From Acidobacteriota bacterium (GTDB lineage: Bacteria; Acidobacteriota; UBA890; WLXD01): a DNA stretch of 64,000 bases. The notes beneath the pieces were generated by a model. That model worked only from the letters and a program-made list of their open reading frames with translations, ran no database searches and had not been told where the DNA came from. The stretch is from NCBI GenBank assembly GCA_029263295.1, contig JAJCXT010000055.1:97170-161169 (forward strand). The letters are read 5' to 3'. The position numbers and the translations under genes are program-made. Numbering within the stretch: position 1 is the first letter of the stretch; each line of letters begins with the position of its first letter. This document shows positions 7,225 through 17,082 of this stretch, in pieces.

Positions 7225-9984
7225 ATGTCGTCCGCCCCCGACAGCAAGAACTTCCCGGATGTCGAGCGTCTGCTCGCGAGCTCGCACCTGCCCGACCCGA
7301 TCTGCGAACGCATCCGCACGCTGATTGGCGCCAGCGCGTTGCAACCCACGGAGCGTGTCGACGTGGCGCGCGAAATGGTCGCTCACTTCGAGGACGGCCT
7401 CAGCGCCGGCAGCGACGCGGGGGCTTTGCTGGAAGCGTTCGGCGACGACGCGAACGCTGCCACGATGATTCGCAACGCCAAGCGCAGCGCTCGCGTCACG
7501 GCGAACGACGATGGCCTCGTCGGCACTCTCGCCAACGTGCTCGGCGACATTCGCTACGCCATTCGCCGGCTGCGCCAGAGTCCAGGCTTCACCGCGACAG
7601 CTGTGCTGTCGCTGGCGATCGGTATCGGTGCCAACACCGCGGTCTTCAGCATCGTCAACGGCCTCCTCCTGCGTGATGTCGCAGCGGCACGTCCCGACGA
7701 GCTGGTCGAGATCTACATGTCGACGACGGGATTCCCATACAACGTCTTCAGCTACCCCGACTACGAAGACTTCGTGGAAGGCGCGGGGTCGGCCTTCAGC
7801 GCGATCTCTGGATCCATGATCGCGATCGGGATGCACGATACCGACGACGGCGTGGAGACCCTTCTTGCCGAGGGCGTCACCGGTTCGTACTTCCCGCTCC
7901 TCGAGATCCTGCCCGCGGCTGGGCGCCTGCTCGGACCTGACGACGACGTCGCCCTCGGGGCACATCCCGTTGTTGTGCTCAGCCATGCGTTCTGGCAGCG
8001 CTCCTTCGCTGGCGTCCCCGGAGTCATGGGCACGGAGGTCGTTCTCAGCGGCTTGCCCTACACCGTCGTAGGTGTCACGCCGGCTAGCTACACCGGCATG
8101 AATCGCGGCCTGAGCCCCGACATCTTCCTCTCCATCCAGATGCTCGACGCCCTCGAGGGTTCTGCCACCAGCAAGCTGGCCGGGCGACGCAACCATTCGC
8201 TGTTCGCGCGCGGCCGACTGCGTGAGGGCGTCAGTATCGAGCAGGCCGCAGACGTGGCCGAGGTCGTGGCCGTTCGGCTGCGCCAGGAGGCCTCTGAAAC
8301 CTGGGACGACGGCGACGGGTTCCGTCTGAAGCCGACCAGCGAGGTCATCCTGTTCCCGATGTTCGACGGGCCCATCAAGATCGGGGCATGGCTACTGCTC
8401 GGCGTCGTCAGCCTGGTCCTGCTCATCGCTTGCGCCAACCTTGCCAGCTTCCTGCTTGCCCGCGCCGTTGACCGACGCAAGGAGGTCGCCGTGCGCCTGA
8501 CCATGGGGGCCGGCCGCCGCGACCTGATCCGCCAGTTCCTGATCGAGTCGATGCTGCTGAGCCTGATCGGTGGCCTCACCGGGGTAACTCTTGCGGCGTG
8601 GAGCGTCGGCGCTTTGTCGACGATGGATCTGCCTTTCCCGATCCCGCTGCACTTCGATTTCGGTGTCGACCTCGATGTGCTGCTCTTCAGCGTGGTGGTG
8701 TCGCTAGCGGCTGGCCTGCTATTCGGTCTGGCACCGGCGATCCAGGCCACCAAGCTCGATCTCGTTTCGACCCTGCGTGACGAGAGCGCGGGGGCGGGCC
8801 GAGCGGGCCGCAGTCGGCTGCGCAACACGCTGGTCGTCGCGCAGGTTGCCACCTCCGTCGTCCTGCTCGTCGGCGCCGGACTGTTCCTCCGCAGTCTGCA
8901 GGCGGTCTACGCGTTCGATCCCGGCTTCGGCCAGCAGCCTGCAGCGCTGATGACCTTCGCGATACCGGGAGCGCGCCACGACAACGTCCAGATCAAACAG
9001 ATTATCGACGAGTTCCGCATCGAGTCCGAGCGCCGTGCGGATGTCATCGCGTTTGGCTACGTGTCGAACATCCACCTTTCGCAGGCCAACACCACCACGA
9101 CCGACATAGTCGCCGACGGCGTGCCGCCGCCCGACGGCCAATCGGGACATCGCGTCGACTATGCCGCCGCCAGTCCTGGGTTCTTCGAAGCTGCCGGTAT
9201 CTCCATCGTGGAGGGTCGCAACTTCGACAGCGGCGATACGCCGGACGTCGCCGACGTGATGATCGTCAGCCAGGCGTTCGCCGATCGCTTCTGGCCTGGA
9301 GAATCCGCTGTCGGCCAGGTAGTCCGCTCATCTCGCTCCGGCGACGAGATGACCATCGTCGGCGTGGCATCGGATACGAAGGTACGTACGCTCGGTGAGG
9401 CGCCGCGCCCATTCGTGTACGCGGCGCTTGACCAGGTGGACACAGCCTTTCTGACCCTCGTCGCCGTTACCCGAGGGTCCCCGCAGGGCACCGCGAACGA
9501 ACTCATGGCGGGGCTGCGAGCGAAGGTCCCCGAGGCGCTCATTTACTCGGCCGAGACCATGGACGATCATCTTGAGGTCGTGCGCTTTCCCTCGCGCGTC
9601 GCAGCGGTGATGTTCACCTTCTTCGCGGCAATCGCGCTGGTGCTGGCCACCATCGGCCTCTACGGCCTCGTGAGCTACACGCAGGCGCAGCGCACCCACG
9701 AGGTGGGCATCCGCATGTCGCTCGGAGCTGATGCTCGGTCGGTCGTGAGCCTGCTGATCCGCGGCGGCATGCGCCTCGTGTGGGTCGGGATCGGAGTTGG
9801 CGTCGTCCTCGCGTTCGGGGCCACGCGACTGTTGAGCGGGCTGCTCTTCGGTGTCGGGGCGACCGACATCGGAACGTTCGTCGGAGTCGTGGCGCTACTC
9901 GCGGGCGTCGCCCTCGTGGCAGCCTGGGTGCCGGCGCGCCGGGCGAGCCGCATCAACCCGGTGCAGGCGCTGCGCGCTGAATAG
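7225..9984 (+). CDS. FtsX/MacB-type orphan ABC permease (ADOP family) with N-terminal prefix
   Basis: The 919-residue protein has the duplicated MacB_PCD-FtsX layout. TM1 carries the hallmark LAIGIGANTAVFSIVNGLLL near residue 135. A periplasmic domain follows, then a three-helix FtsX block near 385-505, a second TM and periplasmic domain, and a terminal FtsX block (RTHEVGIRMSLGAD... ARRASRINPVQALR). Residues 1-100 form a soluble permease-prefix domain typical of PadR-coupled members. No ATPase gene is adjacent, so it matches the 'acidobacterial duplicated orphan permease' group. It lies in an operon with the PadR gene. The substrate is unknown; export or mechanotransmission is likely. Confidence 0.9.
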   Translation: MSSAPDSKNFPDVERLLASSHLPDPICERIRTLIGASALQPTERVDVAREMVAHFEDGLSAGSDAGALLEAFGDDANAATMIRNAKRSARVTANDDGLVGTLANVLGDIRYAIRRLRQSPGFTATAVLSLAIGIGANTAVFSIVNGLLLRDVAAARPDELVEIYMSTTGFPYNVFSYPDYEDFVEGAGSAFSAISGSMIAIGMHDTDDGVETLLAEGVTGSYFPLLEILPAAGRLLGPDDDVALGAHPVVVLSHAFWQRSFAGVPGVMGTEVVLSGLPYTVVGVTPASYTGMNRGLSPDIFLSIQMLDALEGSATSKLAGRRNHSLFARGRLREGVSIEQAADVAEVVAVRLRQEASETWDDGDGFRLKPTSEVILFPMFDGPIKIGAWLLLGVVSLVLLIACANLASFLLARAVDRRKEVAVRLTMGAGRRDLIRQFLIESMLLSLIGGLTGVTLAAWSVGALSTMDLPFPIPLHFDFGVDLDVLLFSVVVSLAAGLLFGLAPAIQATKLDLVSTLRDESAGAGRAGRSRLRNTLVVAQVATSVVLLVGAGLFLRSLQAVYAFDPGFGQQPAALMTFAIPGARHDNVQIKQIIDEFRIESERRADVIAFGYVSNIHLSQANTTTTDIVADGVPPPDGQSGHRVDYAAASPGFFEAAGISIVEGRNFDSGDTPDVADVMIVSQAFADRFWPGESAVGQVVRSSRSGDEMTIVGVASDTKVRTLGEAPRPFVYAALDQVDTAFLTLVAVTRGSPQGTANELMAGLRAKVPEALIYSAETMDDHLEVVRFPSRVAAVMFTFFAAIALVLATIGLYGLVSYTQAQRTHEVGIRMSLGADARSVVSLLIRGGMRLVWVGIGVGVVLAFGATRLLSGLLFGVGATDIGTFVGVVALLAGVALVAAWVPARRASRINPVQALRAE

Positions 9985-10017
9985 GACGCTGAGCCTCTAG
10001 CAGCCCGTGATGAAAGT

Positions 10018-10046
10018 CCGACGGACACCTCCGCGCTGTCCGTCGG
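10018..10046. terminator. Hairpin after permease operon
   Basis: CCGACGGACA pairs perfectly with TGTCCGTCGG around a 9-nt loop, 34 nt after the permease stop. There is no T-tract, so it may be Rho-assisted or a 3'-end stabiliser. Confidence 0.5.
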
Positions 10047-10186
10047 GCCTCCGGCCGCACCTGGCAGGGGGCGGCCCGGCACGACCGTCATACAGGACGA
10101 CACGCCTTACCCCCGTTGGCCACATGGCCTAGTCTGGGCACTTCGTCAGCTGCCACCCGCCGCATAGCCGGCACCCCGGGGACCCC

Positions 10187-10519
10187 ATGAAGCGACTCTC
10201 CGCAACGCTTGTGCTCCTCGCACTGGTGGCCGCGACGACCTACGGAAGCTATGTGTGGGGCTGGTACCACGGACACGAGTACCAGTCGGTGGTGGCAGGC
10301 ATGAGCGAGGCGACCGTTGCGCTATCAGCCGCGCGCTCGCTGCGACAATCCGATCCCGCGCTCGCTCTCGAACTGCTCGAGGCGGACATCACCTGGATGA
10401 GCGCTACGCTGACCGACGCGCGACTCGAGATTCCGGCCAGTGAACGCGCCAACCTGGAACTCGTATTGAAGCGTCTGCGCAGCTACCAGAACGACTACGC
10501 AACGACCGCTGGACGCTAG
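10187..10519 (+). CDS. Small single-TM hypothetical protein
   Basis: The 110-residue protein has an N-terminal hydrophobic helix (residues 4-22, LVLLALVAATTYGSYVWGW) and then a helical, charged domain (SLRQSDPALALELLEADI and similar) with a tetratricopeptide-like rhythm. The start has GGGGA 4 nt upstream. It is flanked by a convergent TPP-enzyme gene. It is probably inner-membrane anchored with the domain outside. I do not recognise a family. Confidence 0.65.
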   Translation: MKRLSATLVLLALVAATTYGSYVWGWYHGHEYQSVVAGMSEATVALSAARSLRQSDPALALELLEADITWMSATLTDARLEIPASERANLELVLKRLRSYQNDYATTAGR

Positions 10520-10546
10520 CGGCTCAGCCGGCCGGCGAGGCGCGTC

Positions 10547-12280
10547 TCAACCGACGAAGTGACGCTTCACCGCACGGCCGATGAAACGCGCTTTCTGGCT
10601 CAGCGAGAACCTTCCCAGGTTCGTTTTCACAATGCCCTTCGTGAAGGCGCTCTTGCGCGAGTAGTCGATGCGCACGTCCACGATGACCGGATGGCCCGCG
10701 GCCGCACGCGCGGTCGCGCGCTGTACGCAGTCCTCGACTTCGCTGTCTTCATGGATGCGGATGAAATCGGCACCGGTAGCACGCGCCACTCCCTCCAGAT
10801 CGAACTCCCCGAGCACGGTGCAGGTCTTTCGATTGAGGGGGATCTGCTGAAACTGGGAAATCTGCGCCAACTCGCCATCGTTGAACACGTAGAACGCAAC
10901 ACCCACACCCAGGCTCGCCGCCGTGAGCACCTCCAGTCCGGTCATCAGGAACCCGCCGTCGCCTACGACGGCCGCAACGTCACTCTTCGGGTTCGCGAGT
11001 TTGGCGCCGATCGCCGCCGGTACGCAGTAGCCCATGCAGTTGAAGTCGGCGGGCGAAAGAAAGCGCCGCGCCTGATACACCGGAAATAGCTCGGCTGCCA
11101 GGAAAGTGTGGTTGCCGTCGTCAACGACGAGGAAACCGTCCCTCGGCAATACTCGACGCAACGCCGCGAAGAACACGCCGGGACCAACGCGATCCCCTTC
11201 GTGATCGGAAGTCCAGGAATCTGCCCACTTCTGTTTCGCGCTCGCGATGCGACCGCACAGCGCCTTCGAATCACGACGGCCGGGGAGCTTCCGCTCCAGC
11301 TCCTCGCGCAGTGCGCCCAGCGCTGCCGCGGCATCCGCCTCGATCGTCACTCGCGCTGGGTAGTTGGCGTTGAACACCTGCGGGTTGATGTCTATATGCA
11401 CGAGATCGGCCGGCACATCCATGCCGTAGCTACCGGTCGCGAGCTCGGCAAAGCGCACACCGACGGCGAGGAGGCCATCGCACCCGGCAAACGCCTCGCG
11501 CGCCGCCGGGACTGCAGAGCGTCCGTATCCCATGCCCACGTGCAACGGATGGTCCGCCGGGAAGACGCTCAGCCCCTGCAGCGTCGTGGCCACCGGCGCG
11601 CCGAGCAACTCGGCGATGGCAACAGCGCTTTCGCCGGCATCGCGCGCGCCCCAGCCCAGGTAGATACCCGGATGGCGCGCTGTCGTGAGGAGTTCCGCCG
11701 CGGCGGCGATGTCGGCCGGCTCCGCGTCGGGTGCCTGCCAGCTAGGCGCATATGGCGCTGGCGCTTCGGCCTCGCCAGGGAACATCATCAGGTCGGCGGG
11801 GATCTCCACGAAGCTCGGGCCCGGCTCGCCGGAGGTGGCTTCTGCATACGCCCGGTAGAGCGTGGGGACGATGTCCTCATGCCGCTCCACCCGATACGCC
11901 GACTTCACGATCCCGTCCACCAATCGTAGCTGGTCGATGTCGTGGAGCTGGTAGGCCCGGTCAGTGTCTCTTCGGACACCTCCGGCAATCACCAGCATGG
12001 GGATGCCGTCGAGGAAGGCCTCGCCGATGCCGCTCATCGCGTGGGTGACCCCGGCGGCCGGTACGATCACCAGACAGCCGACGCTCGCCCCGGTGCGACT
12101 GACCGCGTCGGCCATGAAAGCGCCTCCGCCCTCATGCGTCACGAGAATCGGTGTGACCTTGTCGGACCGATCGAGCGCGTCATACAGCTCGGTGTTGTGC
12201 ACACCGGGAATGCCGAACGTCCAGCGGATGCCCAGATTCTCGAGGGCCCGCACCGCCAAGTCAGCACCGGTCAACTGCAT
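10547..12280 (-). CDS. TPP-dependent enzyme, acetolactate synthase-like
   Basis: The 577-residue protein has the three-domain layout of the AHAS/pyruvate-oxidase/benzoylformate-decarboxylase superfamily. The catalytic Glu is Glu50 in LVTHEGGGAFMADA. The central domain covers about residues 190-330, and the TPP/Mg2+ motif GDGG...NDG lies near 438-468. The family decarboxylates 2-keto acids and transfers the active aldehyde. No small regulatory AHAS subunit is nearby, which argues against a biosynthetic acetolactate synthase. It lies 27 nt downstream of a flavoprotein dehydrogenase, so the pair may catabolise one compound. The specific substrate is unknown. Confidence 0.85.
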   Translation of the reverse strand: MQLTGADLAVRALENLGIRWTFGIPGVHNTELYDALDRSDKVTPILVTHEGGGAFMADAVSRTGASVGCLVIVPAAGVTHAMSGIGEAFLDGIPMLVIAGGVRRDTDRAYQLHDIDQLRLVDGIVKSAYRVERHEDIVPTLYRAYAEATSGEPGPSFVEIPADLMMFPGEAEAPAPYAPSWQAPDAEPADIAAAAELLTTARHPGIYLGWGARDAGESAVAIAELLGAPVATTLQGLSVFPADHPLHVGMGYGRSAVPAAREAFAGCDGLLAVGVRFAELATGSYGMDVPADLVHIDINPQVFNANYPARVTIEADAAAALGALREELERKLPGRRDSKALCGRIASAKQKWADSWTSDHEGDRVGPGVFFAALRRVLPRDGFLVVDDGNHTFLAAELFPVYQARRFLSPADFNCMGYCVPAAIGAKLANPKSDVAAVVGDGGFLMTGLEVLTAASLGVGVAFYVFNDGELAQISQFQQIPLNRKTCTVLGEFDLEGVARATGADFIRIHEDSEVEDCVQRATARAAAGHPVIVDVRIDYSRKSAFTKGIVKTNLGRFSLSQKARFIGRAVKRHFVG

Positions 12281-12307
12281 GAACTCGATGCTAGCAGGGT
12301 TCGTGCG

Positions 12308-13948
12308 CTAGCCGGTCTGGATCGCCGCCGCGGCCACGCGGGCAGTGAACACGCAGCCGCCGAGAAACGTCCCTTCGAGCGAACGCTTGCCGTGCACGCC
12401 ACCGCCGCCAAAGCCCGCAGCCTCACCCACGGCGAACAGCCCCGCAATCGGTTCGCCTGAGGTGTCCAGCACTCGCGACCGCAGATCAGTCTGGATACCA
12501 CCGAGACTCTTGCGGGTGGTGATCCGTTCGCGAATGGCGATGAGTGGCCGGCCGCGCTGGTCATCGATCGCTGCGAATTTGCACGTCCGGAGCCTGTCAC
12601 CACGATAGCGACGAACCTGCGCGATTCGCCGCAGCTGGTCGTCGTTGTGGTAGCGCTGTGGCCGTCGAGTCATCTCGTCGTAGCGCCGGATCTCCTCGGC
12701 CAGCCAGGCGCCATCAACGTCGTCGGTGCCATCGAGTTCGTGCATCTTCGCTACTAGTTCCGATACCGATTCGGCCGCGACGAAGTCCGGACACTTCGCC
12801 AGCAACTCATCGACGAGTGCCTTGTTACCCCGCAGTAGCGTGAGCACAAAACGCAACCGTTGCCGATCACGCATCGCCGGATTGAACTCGGCACCCGAGA
12901 TCGCCAGCTCCCGTCGCGCGATGCGGGCGTTGAGAACCTGCCAGGAATGTTGCTTGTCCTGGGCACAGATCGTCTGCGCCAGATGGCTCGTGTCGAAGCC
13001 GCCCACTAGCGGCGGTGACGCGAAGCGACTTCCCCGCCAGTTGACCCAGAGCGCCGATCGCGGCGGCACCAGCGAGAGGCCGTGGTGCTCGTGCTGCGGC
13101 TGCCAGTGGCGCACCCCGGCCGCGTAGAGCCAGACCCTGTCCAGATGAGTGAGGCTGGCGCCCCGTCGCGCCGCCGCCTCGTGCATCACGCCATCGGCGG
13201 CGGGCTGCGAGCCATTCAACAACTCGGTCGGGGCCCGACCGTAACCTTCGGGCCAGCGCTCGCGCACCTTCTTCAGATCGCCGCAGACCCCACCAGCCGC
13301 GACCACCACCGCATCACCTTCCGCCGAGAACTCACCGGTAGCGACGTTGATCCCTTCGGACCCTCCGCCCTCGCCCAACACCTCGCCAGCCACGCCGACG
13401 ATCCGACCGGAGCGCTCGATCAACTCCAGCGCGCGGTGGCGCCCGAAGACCAACAACCGGTCCTTGTGTGGATGCACGGCGATGCGCTCGAGGAGGACCT
13501 CGATCAGACGCGCGCCTGTGCCCCACACCATATGAAAGCGCGGAACAGAATTGCCGGGCCGGTGCAGCCCCCGCTCGACCCAGTGCACGATGGGAAAGAA
13601 CTTCACGCCGCAGCCACGCAGCCAGTCATAAACGACTTCGCGCGACGCGTTGACGTAGGCCTCTGCCCAGCTGCGCGGCCACTGTTCCGTGCCGTCGAGT
13701 TCGCCGTAGGCGAGCCAGTCGCGCAGGGCCAGGTCGGGGCTGTCGCGGATGCCCCCACGGCGTTGCTCCGGGCTGCCGACGATGAAGATGCCGCCGAAAG
13801 CCTGGCGCGCGAGTCCGCCGAGCCGGTTTCGAGGCCCGGCCTCGAGCAGGATCACACTCTGGCCCGCGTCCAGGAGTTCTATTGCCGTGACCAGGCCGGC
13901 AAGCCCGCCCCCCACCACAACCGTGTCGGCTCTGTAGGTAGCGCCCAT
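12308..13948 (-). CDS. FAD-binding dehydrogenase (COG3573 / ketosteroid-dehydrogenase-like)
   Basis: The 546-residue flavoprotein starts with the dinucleotide motif VVVGGGLAGLVTA (G13-G18) and LLEAG for the FAD ribose. The stretches FGGIFIVGSPEQRR and GNSVPRFHMVWGTG match predicted FAD-binding dehydrogenases of the fumarate-reductase/KstD superfamily. The C-terminal GLFAVGEAAGFGGGG...LEGTFLGGC closes the FAD site. I chose the ATG at 13948 because a GAGGT site precedes it and the glycine motif follows at once; the frame is open 30 codons further. It is the first gene of an operon with the TPP enzyme. It probably oxidises a CH-CH bond of an unidentified substrate. Confidence 0.83.
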   Translation of the reverse strand: MGATYRADTVVVGGGLAGLVTAIELLDAGQSVILLEAGPRNRLGGLARQAFGGIFIVGSPEQRRGGIRDSPDLALRDWLAYGELDGTEQWPRSWAEAYVNASREVVYDWLRGCGVKFFPIVHWVERGLHRPGNSVPRFHMVWGTGARLIEVLLERIAVHPHKDRLLVFGRHRALELIERSGRIVGVAGEVLGEGGGSEGINVATGEFSAEGDAVVVAAGGVCGDLKKVRERWPEGYGRAPTELLNGSQPAADGVMHEAAARRGASLTHLDRVWLYAAGVRHWQPQHEHHGLSLVPPRSALWVNWRGSRFASPPLVGGFDTSHLAQTICAQDKQHSWQVLNARIARRELAISGAEFNPAMRDRQRLRFVLTLLRGNKALVDELLAKCPDFVAAESVSELVAKMHELDGTDDVDGAWLAEEIRRYDEMTRRPQRYHNDDQLRRIAQVRRYRGDRLRTCKFAAIDDQRGRPLIAIRERITTRKSLGGIQTDLRSRVLDTSGEPIAGLFAVGEAAGFGGGGVHGKRSLEGTFLGGCVFTARVAAAAIQTG

Positions 13949-14079
13949 GACACCTCGGTTTCGCGAGAGGTTCCGACCCTGCCGGCCGCCTGTGGCAGCA
14001 GTCCGCCCCACGATGGGGCAGCATGGGAATCGCGTCAACCCCTGAAACCTGTCCGCAGACCACAGCAGTCCCTCGCGCC

Positions 14080-15138
14080 ATGACCGAACCCACCCCCGTT
14101 GACTCGCCGCCGGCCGCTGCCAGTGCCGGACAGCCGCCGCGCAACAAGTTCGTCGCCGCGGCCGCTCGCTGGGGCATGGTCATCATTCTCGTCGGCGCCG
14201 CCCTGAACCTGGCCATGGCGTGGCAATCGATCGGTTCGGGCGCAAGCCGCGCGCTCGACAACGTAGCGCCCGCATGGCTGGCCGTGGCGGCAGTGCTGGG
14301 CATCGCGCCGTGGTTCTTCAGCTCCGGGCGTATCTGGATGTGGGCCCGATTCCTGGATTGCCCGATCTCGTTCCGCGACGCCCTGCGAACGACTACCGCC
14401 ACTGAGTTGACCTCGTCGATCAGCCCCAAGGCAATCGGCGGCGCACCTGCCAAGGTCGCCGTGATGATCGACTCCGGCGTGCGACCCGGCCGGGCCGCGT
14501 CGATCCTGCTTCTGGACAACCTCGCGGACGTCGTGTTCTTCGCGGCGATCGCCCCCGCCATCGCGTTCTTCACGGCCCGCTGGAAGGTACCGGAGGTCCA
14601 GGAGGTACTGCTGCGCGTTCTCGACAAGCTCGGTACCGTCGCACCGTGGTTGCTCGGCGCTATCGCACTGCTCGTTGTGGTCGCCCTCGTCTGGCGCCGC
14701 CGCGCCCCCACGAGAACGGATGGCGGCAGCAAGCTTCGTCAGGCGCTTACCCAGGTCCGCACCGACTTCCTGTCGGCGTACGCGCTCGTCGCGCGACGCG
14801 GCAAGCTGCACTCGCTCGCAGCCCTCGGTTTCACGACCGGCCTGTGGCTAACCCGCGCCTCGGTGGCCACCGCGGTGATCTACGGGCTCGGTCAGCAAGC
14901 CGACCCAATTCTCTTCTTCCTGCTGCAGTGGGTCGTGTTCGCGATGATGGTCTTCGTGCCGACCCCCGGCGCCGCCCTCGGCGCCGAGGCCTCGTTTGCC
15001 GCCATCTTCGACGGCTTCGTGGTGGAAGGACTACTGGGCGTACTCACGGCCGGCTGGAGGTTCTTCTCCTTCTACCTGCCGCTCCTGTTCGGCCTCGTTC
15101 TGATGCCGCTGCTGAGCCACAAACGCGACGAGGCCTAG
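14080..15138 (+). CDS. UPF0104 / LPG-synthase-TM-like flippase-domain protein
   Basis: The 352-residue polytopic protein has about eight hydrophobic helices. It contains WFFSSGRIWMWARFL, TATELTSSISPKAIGG and FVPTPGAALGAEASFAA, which match the lysylphosphatidylglycerol-synthase TM region/UPF0104 family. The conserved PTPGG-like motif near the C-terminus is typical. Members move or modify polar lipids or undecaprenyl-linked glycans. The start is uncertain: ATG 14080 precedes a Pro/Ala-rich segment, and ATG 14023 in the same frame adds 19 residues; neither has a good ribosome site. It is divergent from the flavoprotein gene. Confidence 0.8.
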   Translation: MTEPTPVDSPPAAASAGQPPRNKFVAAAARWGMVIILVGAALNLAMAWQSIGSGASRALDNVAPAWLAVAAVLGIAPWFFSSGRIWMWARFLDCPISFRDALRTTTATELTSSISPKAIGGAPAKVAVMIDSGVRPGRAASILLLDNLADVVFFAAIAPAIAFFTARWKVPEVQEVLLRVLDKLGTVAPWLLGAIALLVVVALVWRRRAPTRTDGGSKLRQALTQVRTDFLSAYALVARRGKLHSLAALGFTTGLWLTRASVATAVIYGLGQQADPILFFLLQWVVFAMMVFVPTPGAALGAEASFAAIFDGFVVEGLLGVLTAGWRFFSFYLPLLFGLVLMPLLSHKRDEA

Positions 15139-15224
15139 CCGCGGGAGCGACGACGACGCCCTGAGTTGCGGCACGCAGGCAGCCCCGTCCGCACCCCGGT
15201 GCGCTGGTTCTGTGCCGATGCGGC

Positions 15225-15255
15225 CATTCGTCGACCGGTAGCGACAGGTCACCGA
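15225..15255 (+). promoter_or_regulatory. LytTR-type direct-repeat element, copy C
   Basis: The proximal half-site GGTCACCG (15247-15254) is exact. The distal half (CATTCGTCG, 15225-15233) is degenerate but holds the same phase. The element ends 47 nt before the ATG at 15302. CTAC, a possible -10 core, lies 18 nt past the element, and GAGGTGTTCTG precedes the ATG. It points at the MBL-fold gene. Confidence 0.55.
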
Positions 15256-15301
15256 AAGGTGAACGACGCGCGCTACCGCCGCCGCGCCGCGAGGTGTTCT
15301 G

Positions 15302-17029
15302 ATGAGCACTTTAGGCACGAACAGCATGGAGAATTCATCGATGGGCAGAGCGCCTTGGCACCGAGTAGTCGTGACACACATCGCCTCACAGCGGGCGGCG
15401 CGAACACCGCGGCAACGCCGAAGCAGGCGCTCCGCGATGTGCGCGGTTCTCGCGATCGGGTTGGCAGCATCGGCGCTAGCTGGTGCCCAACCAACGGCTC
15501 GGTCCTCGCAACAAACACGTACGGCAGAGTCGTATCGTCGTGCCCGTACCCAGCTCAAGGAGACCATTCAGGCCTTGGGTGGGCCGGCCGTTACATCGTT
15601 TCACGCGCTCGAGCTTCGCTACTCGGGCACGAGGTTCGCTCGCGGGCAGAGCGCCAGCCCCAACGGGCCCAGCCTCGAACAACCGGTGTCCGGGCGCTTC
15701 GTCTACGAGCAGAATGGCCGTCAGTACCATGAGAACTCAGCCGTAATTCTCGGGGGAACGGACCGGTCTCACAGGCGCGTCCTCGACGATAGCCAAGGTT
15801 GGCATCTGTGGGTTTCGCGAAAGACGCTGTCGGAGCTATCCCCGAACGACGTTGCGCTGTTGAAGCGCTCTCCCGCCGGCTGGATGGAGAGCACCCTACC
15901 GCACAGCCTGGTAGCGATGGCCCTCGCCAGGCCGGCGGCGCTGCGCTGGCTCGGAGAGGAGGAGCGGGCCGGATCCAGAGTTGCCCGGATCGGGTTCACT
16001 GATGCCGTCGGCACCAGCTTCACGCTGGTCATCGACGGCGCCACGGATCTGCCAACGGCGGTCGAGACGATGGCGTCCGACCTGTTGCTGGGCGACGCGA
16101 TGCGCACCGTGCTCTACGACACGTACGAGTCTGTCGATGGGCTGCAGGTCCCACGTCGTCTCGAGTTCCGGATCAACGATCAGCCGCTGCAGCGGTGGAA
16201 GCTCGATGGCGTCAGGCTGCTGGACGCGGTCGACGACGCCGTCTTCGAGCGCCCCGCAGATGTCGTGCCGGTCGAGTACGCGCCCTCCTTCCGGCCACGA
16301 CAACTCGCGCCCGGCGTCTGGGCGATGCGTCTCTATTCAGGGCCAGCGAATACCTACAACACACTCCTGGTGGACGTCGGCGATTCGCTGGTTGTCATCG
16401 AAGCGCCTCTGACTGGCCTGTTTCGCGGGATAGTGCAGCGAGTCGCATCGCAACTCGCTCCGGGCAAGCCCATCCGCCACGTCGTCACGACCCACCACCA
16501 CCACGACCACTCCGGGGGCATACGTGCCTGGCTCGGCTCGGACACCACGATCCACACGGGGCCCCAGACGGCAGAGTTCATACGGCGCGTCGCAAGTGCT
16601 CAGCACACACTCACGCCGCAGGCTCCGGTAGCGCCGGAAAACGTGCGGCTGGATGTCGTCACCGACACGACCACGATCGGCGAAGGAGCCAACGCCGTTC
16701 GTCTCGTGCAGGTAGGACCTGCCCCGCACGTCGACGACATGCTCATCGCCTATTTACCAGGCGCCCGTCTCGTATTCGTGTCCGATCTATTCGCCGTTCC
16801 GGACGGCGGCTGGTACCCGGCGCCGAGCCCGTCGTTCGAGTTCTTCGCAGCGACTCTTGATCGGCTGGGCTGGGAGGTCGACACGTTCGTTTCGGGCCAC
16901 GGACTCGTCGGCACACCCGCCGATCTGGAGGCAGCGTTGGCCGGACCCGGCCCGACCCGCACGCGATCATGGAGCGGCGCCACCGAGTCAACCGGCGGCG
17001 GCGATGGAGCGGCGACCGGGCGGCGATGA
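15302..17029 (+). CDS. Exported metallo-beta-lactamase-fold hydrolase
   Basis: The 575-residue protein has an MBL fold in its C-terminal half: HHHHDHSGG near residue 398 is the HxHxDH zinc motif, and ISGHG-like VSGHGLVG lies near 540. The first ~350 residues contain no motif I recognise and look beta-rich, as in outer-membrane lipoprotein-type carriers. A hydrophobic stretch at ~46-60 (AVLAIGLAASALAGAQ) ends in AGAQ, a likely signal-peptidase site. The start is ambiguous; ATG 15302 is favoured because the upstream regulatory element sits exactly 47 nt away, as at other loci. Likely periplasmic hydrolase, substrate unknown. Confidence 0.8.
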   Translation: MSTLGTNSMENSSMGRAPWHRVVVTHIASQRAARTPRQRRSRRSAMCAVLAIGLAASALAGAQPTARSSQQTRTAESYRRARTQLKETIQALGGPAVTSFHALELRYSGTRFARGQSASPNGPSLEQPVSGRFVYEQNGRQYHENSAVILGGTDRSHRRVLDDSQGWHLWVSRKTLSELSPNDVALLKRSPAGWMESTLPHSLVAMALARPAALRWLGEEERAGSRVARIGFTDAVGTSFTLVIDGATDLPTAVETMASDLLLGDAMRTVLYDTYESVDGLQVPRRLEFRINDQPLQRWKLDGVRLLDAVDDAVFERPADVVPVEYAPSFRPRQLAPGVWAMRLYSGPANTYNTLLVDVGDSLVVIEAPLTGLFRGIVQRVASQLAPGKPIRHVVTTHHHHDHSGGIRAWLGSDTTIHTGPQTAEFIRRVASAQHTLTPQAPVAPENVRLDVVTDTTTIGEGANAVRLVQVGPAPHVDDMLIAYLPGARLVFVSDLFAVPDGGWYPAPSPSFEFFAATLDRLGWEVDTFVSGHGLVGTPADLEAALAGPGPTRTRSWSGATESTGGGDGAATGRR

Positions 17030-17082
17030 GTGGGGCCGACTCGCGAGGCTCTGCAATCCAGCTCGGAGCATCGAGCAGCTGG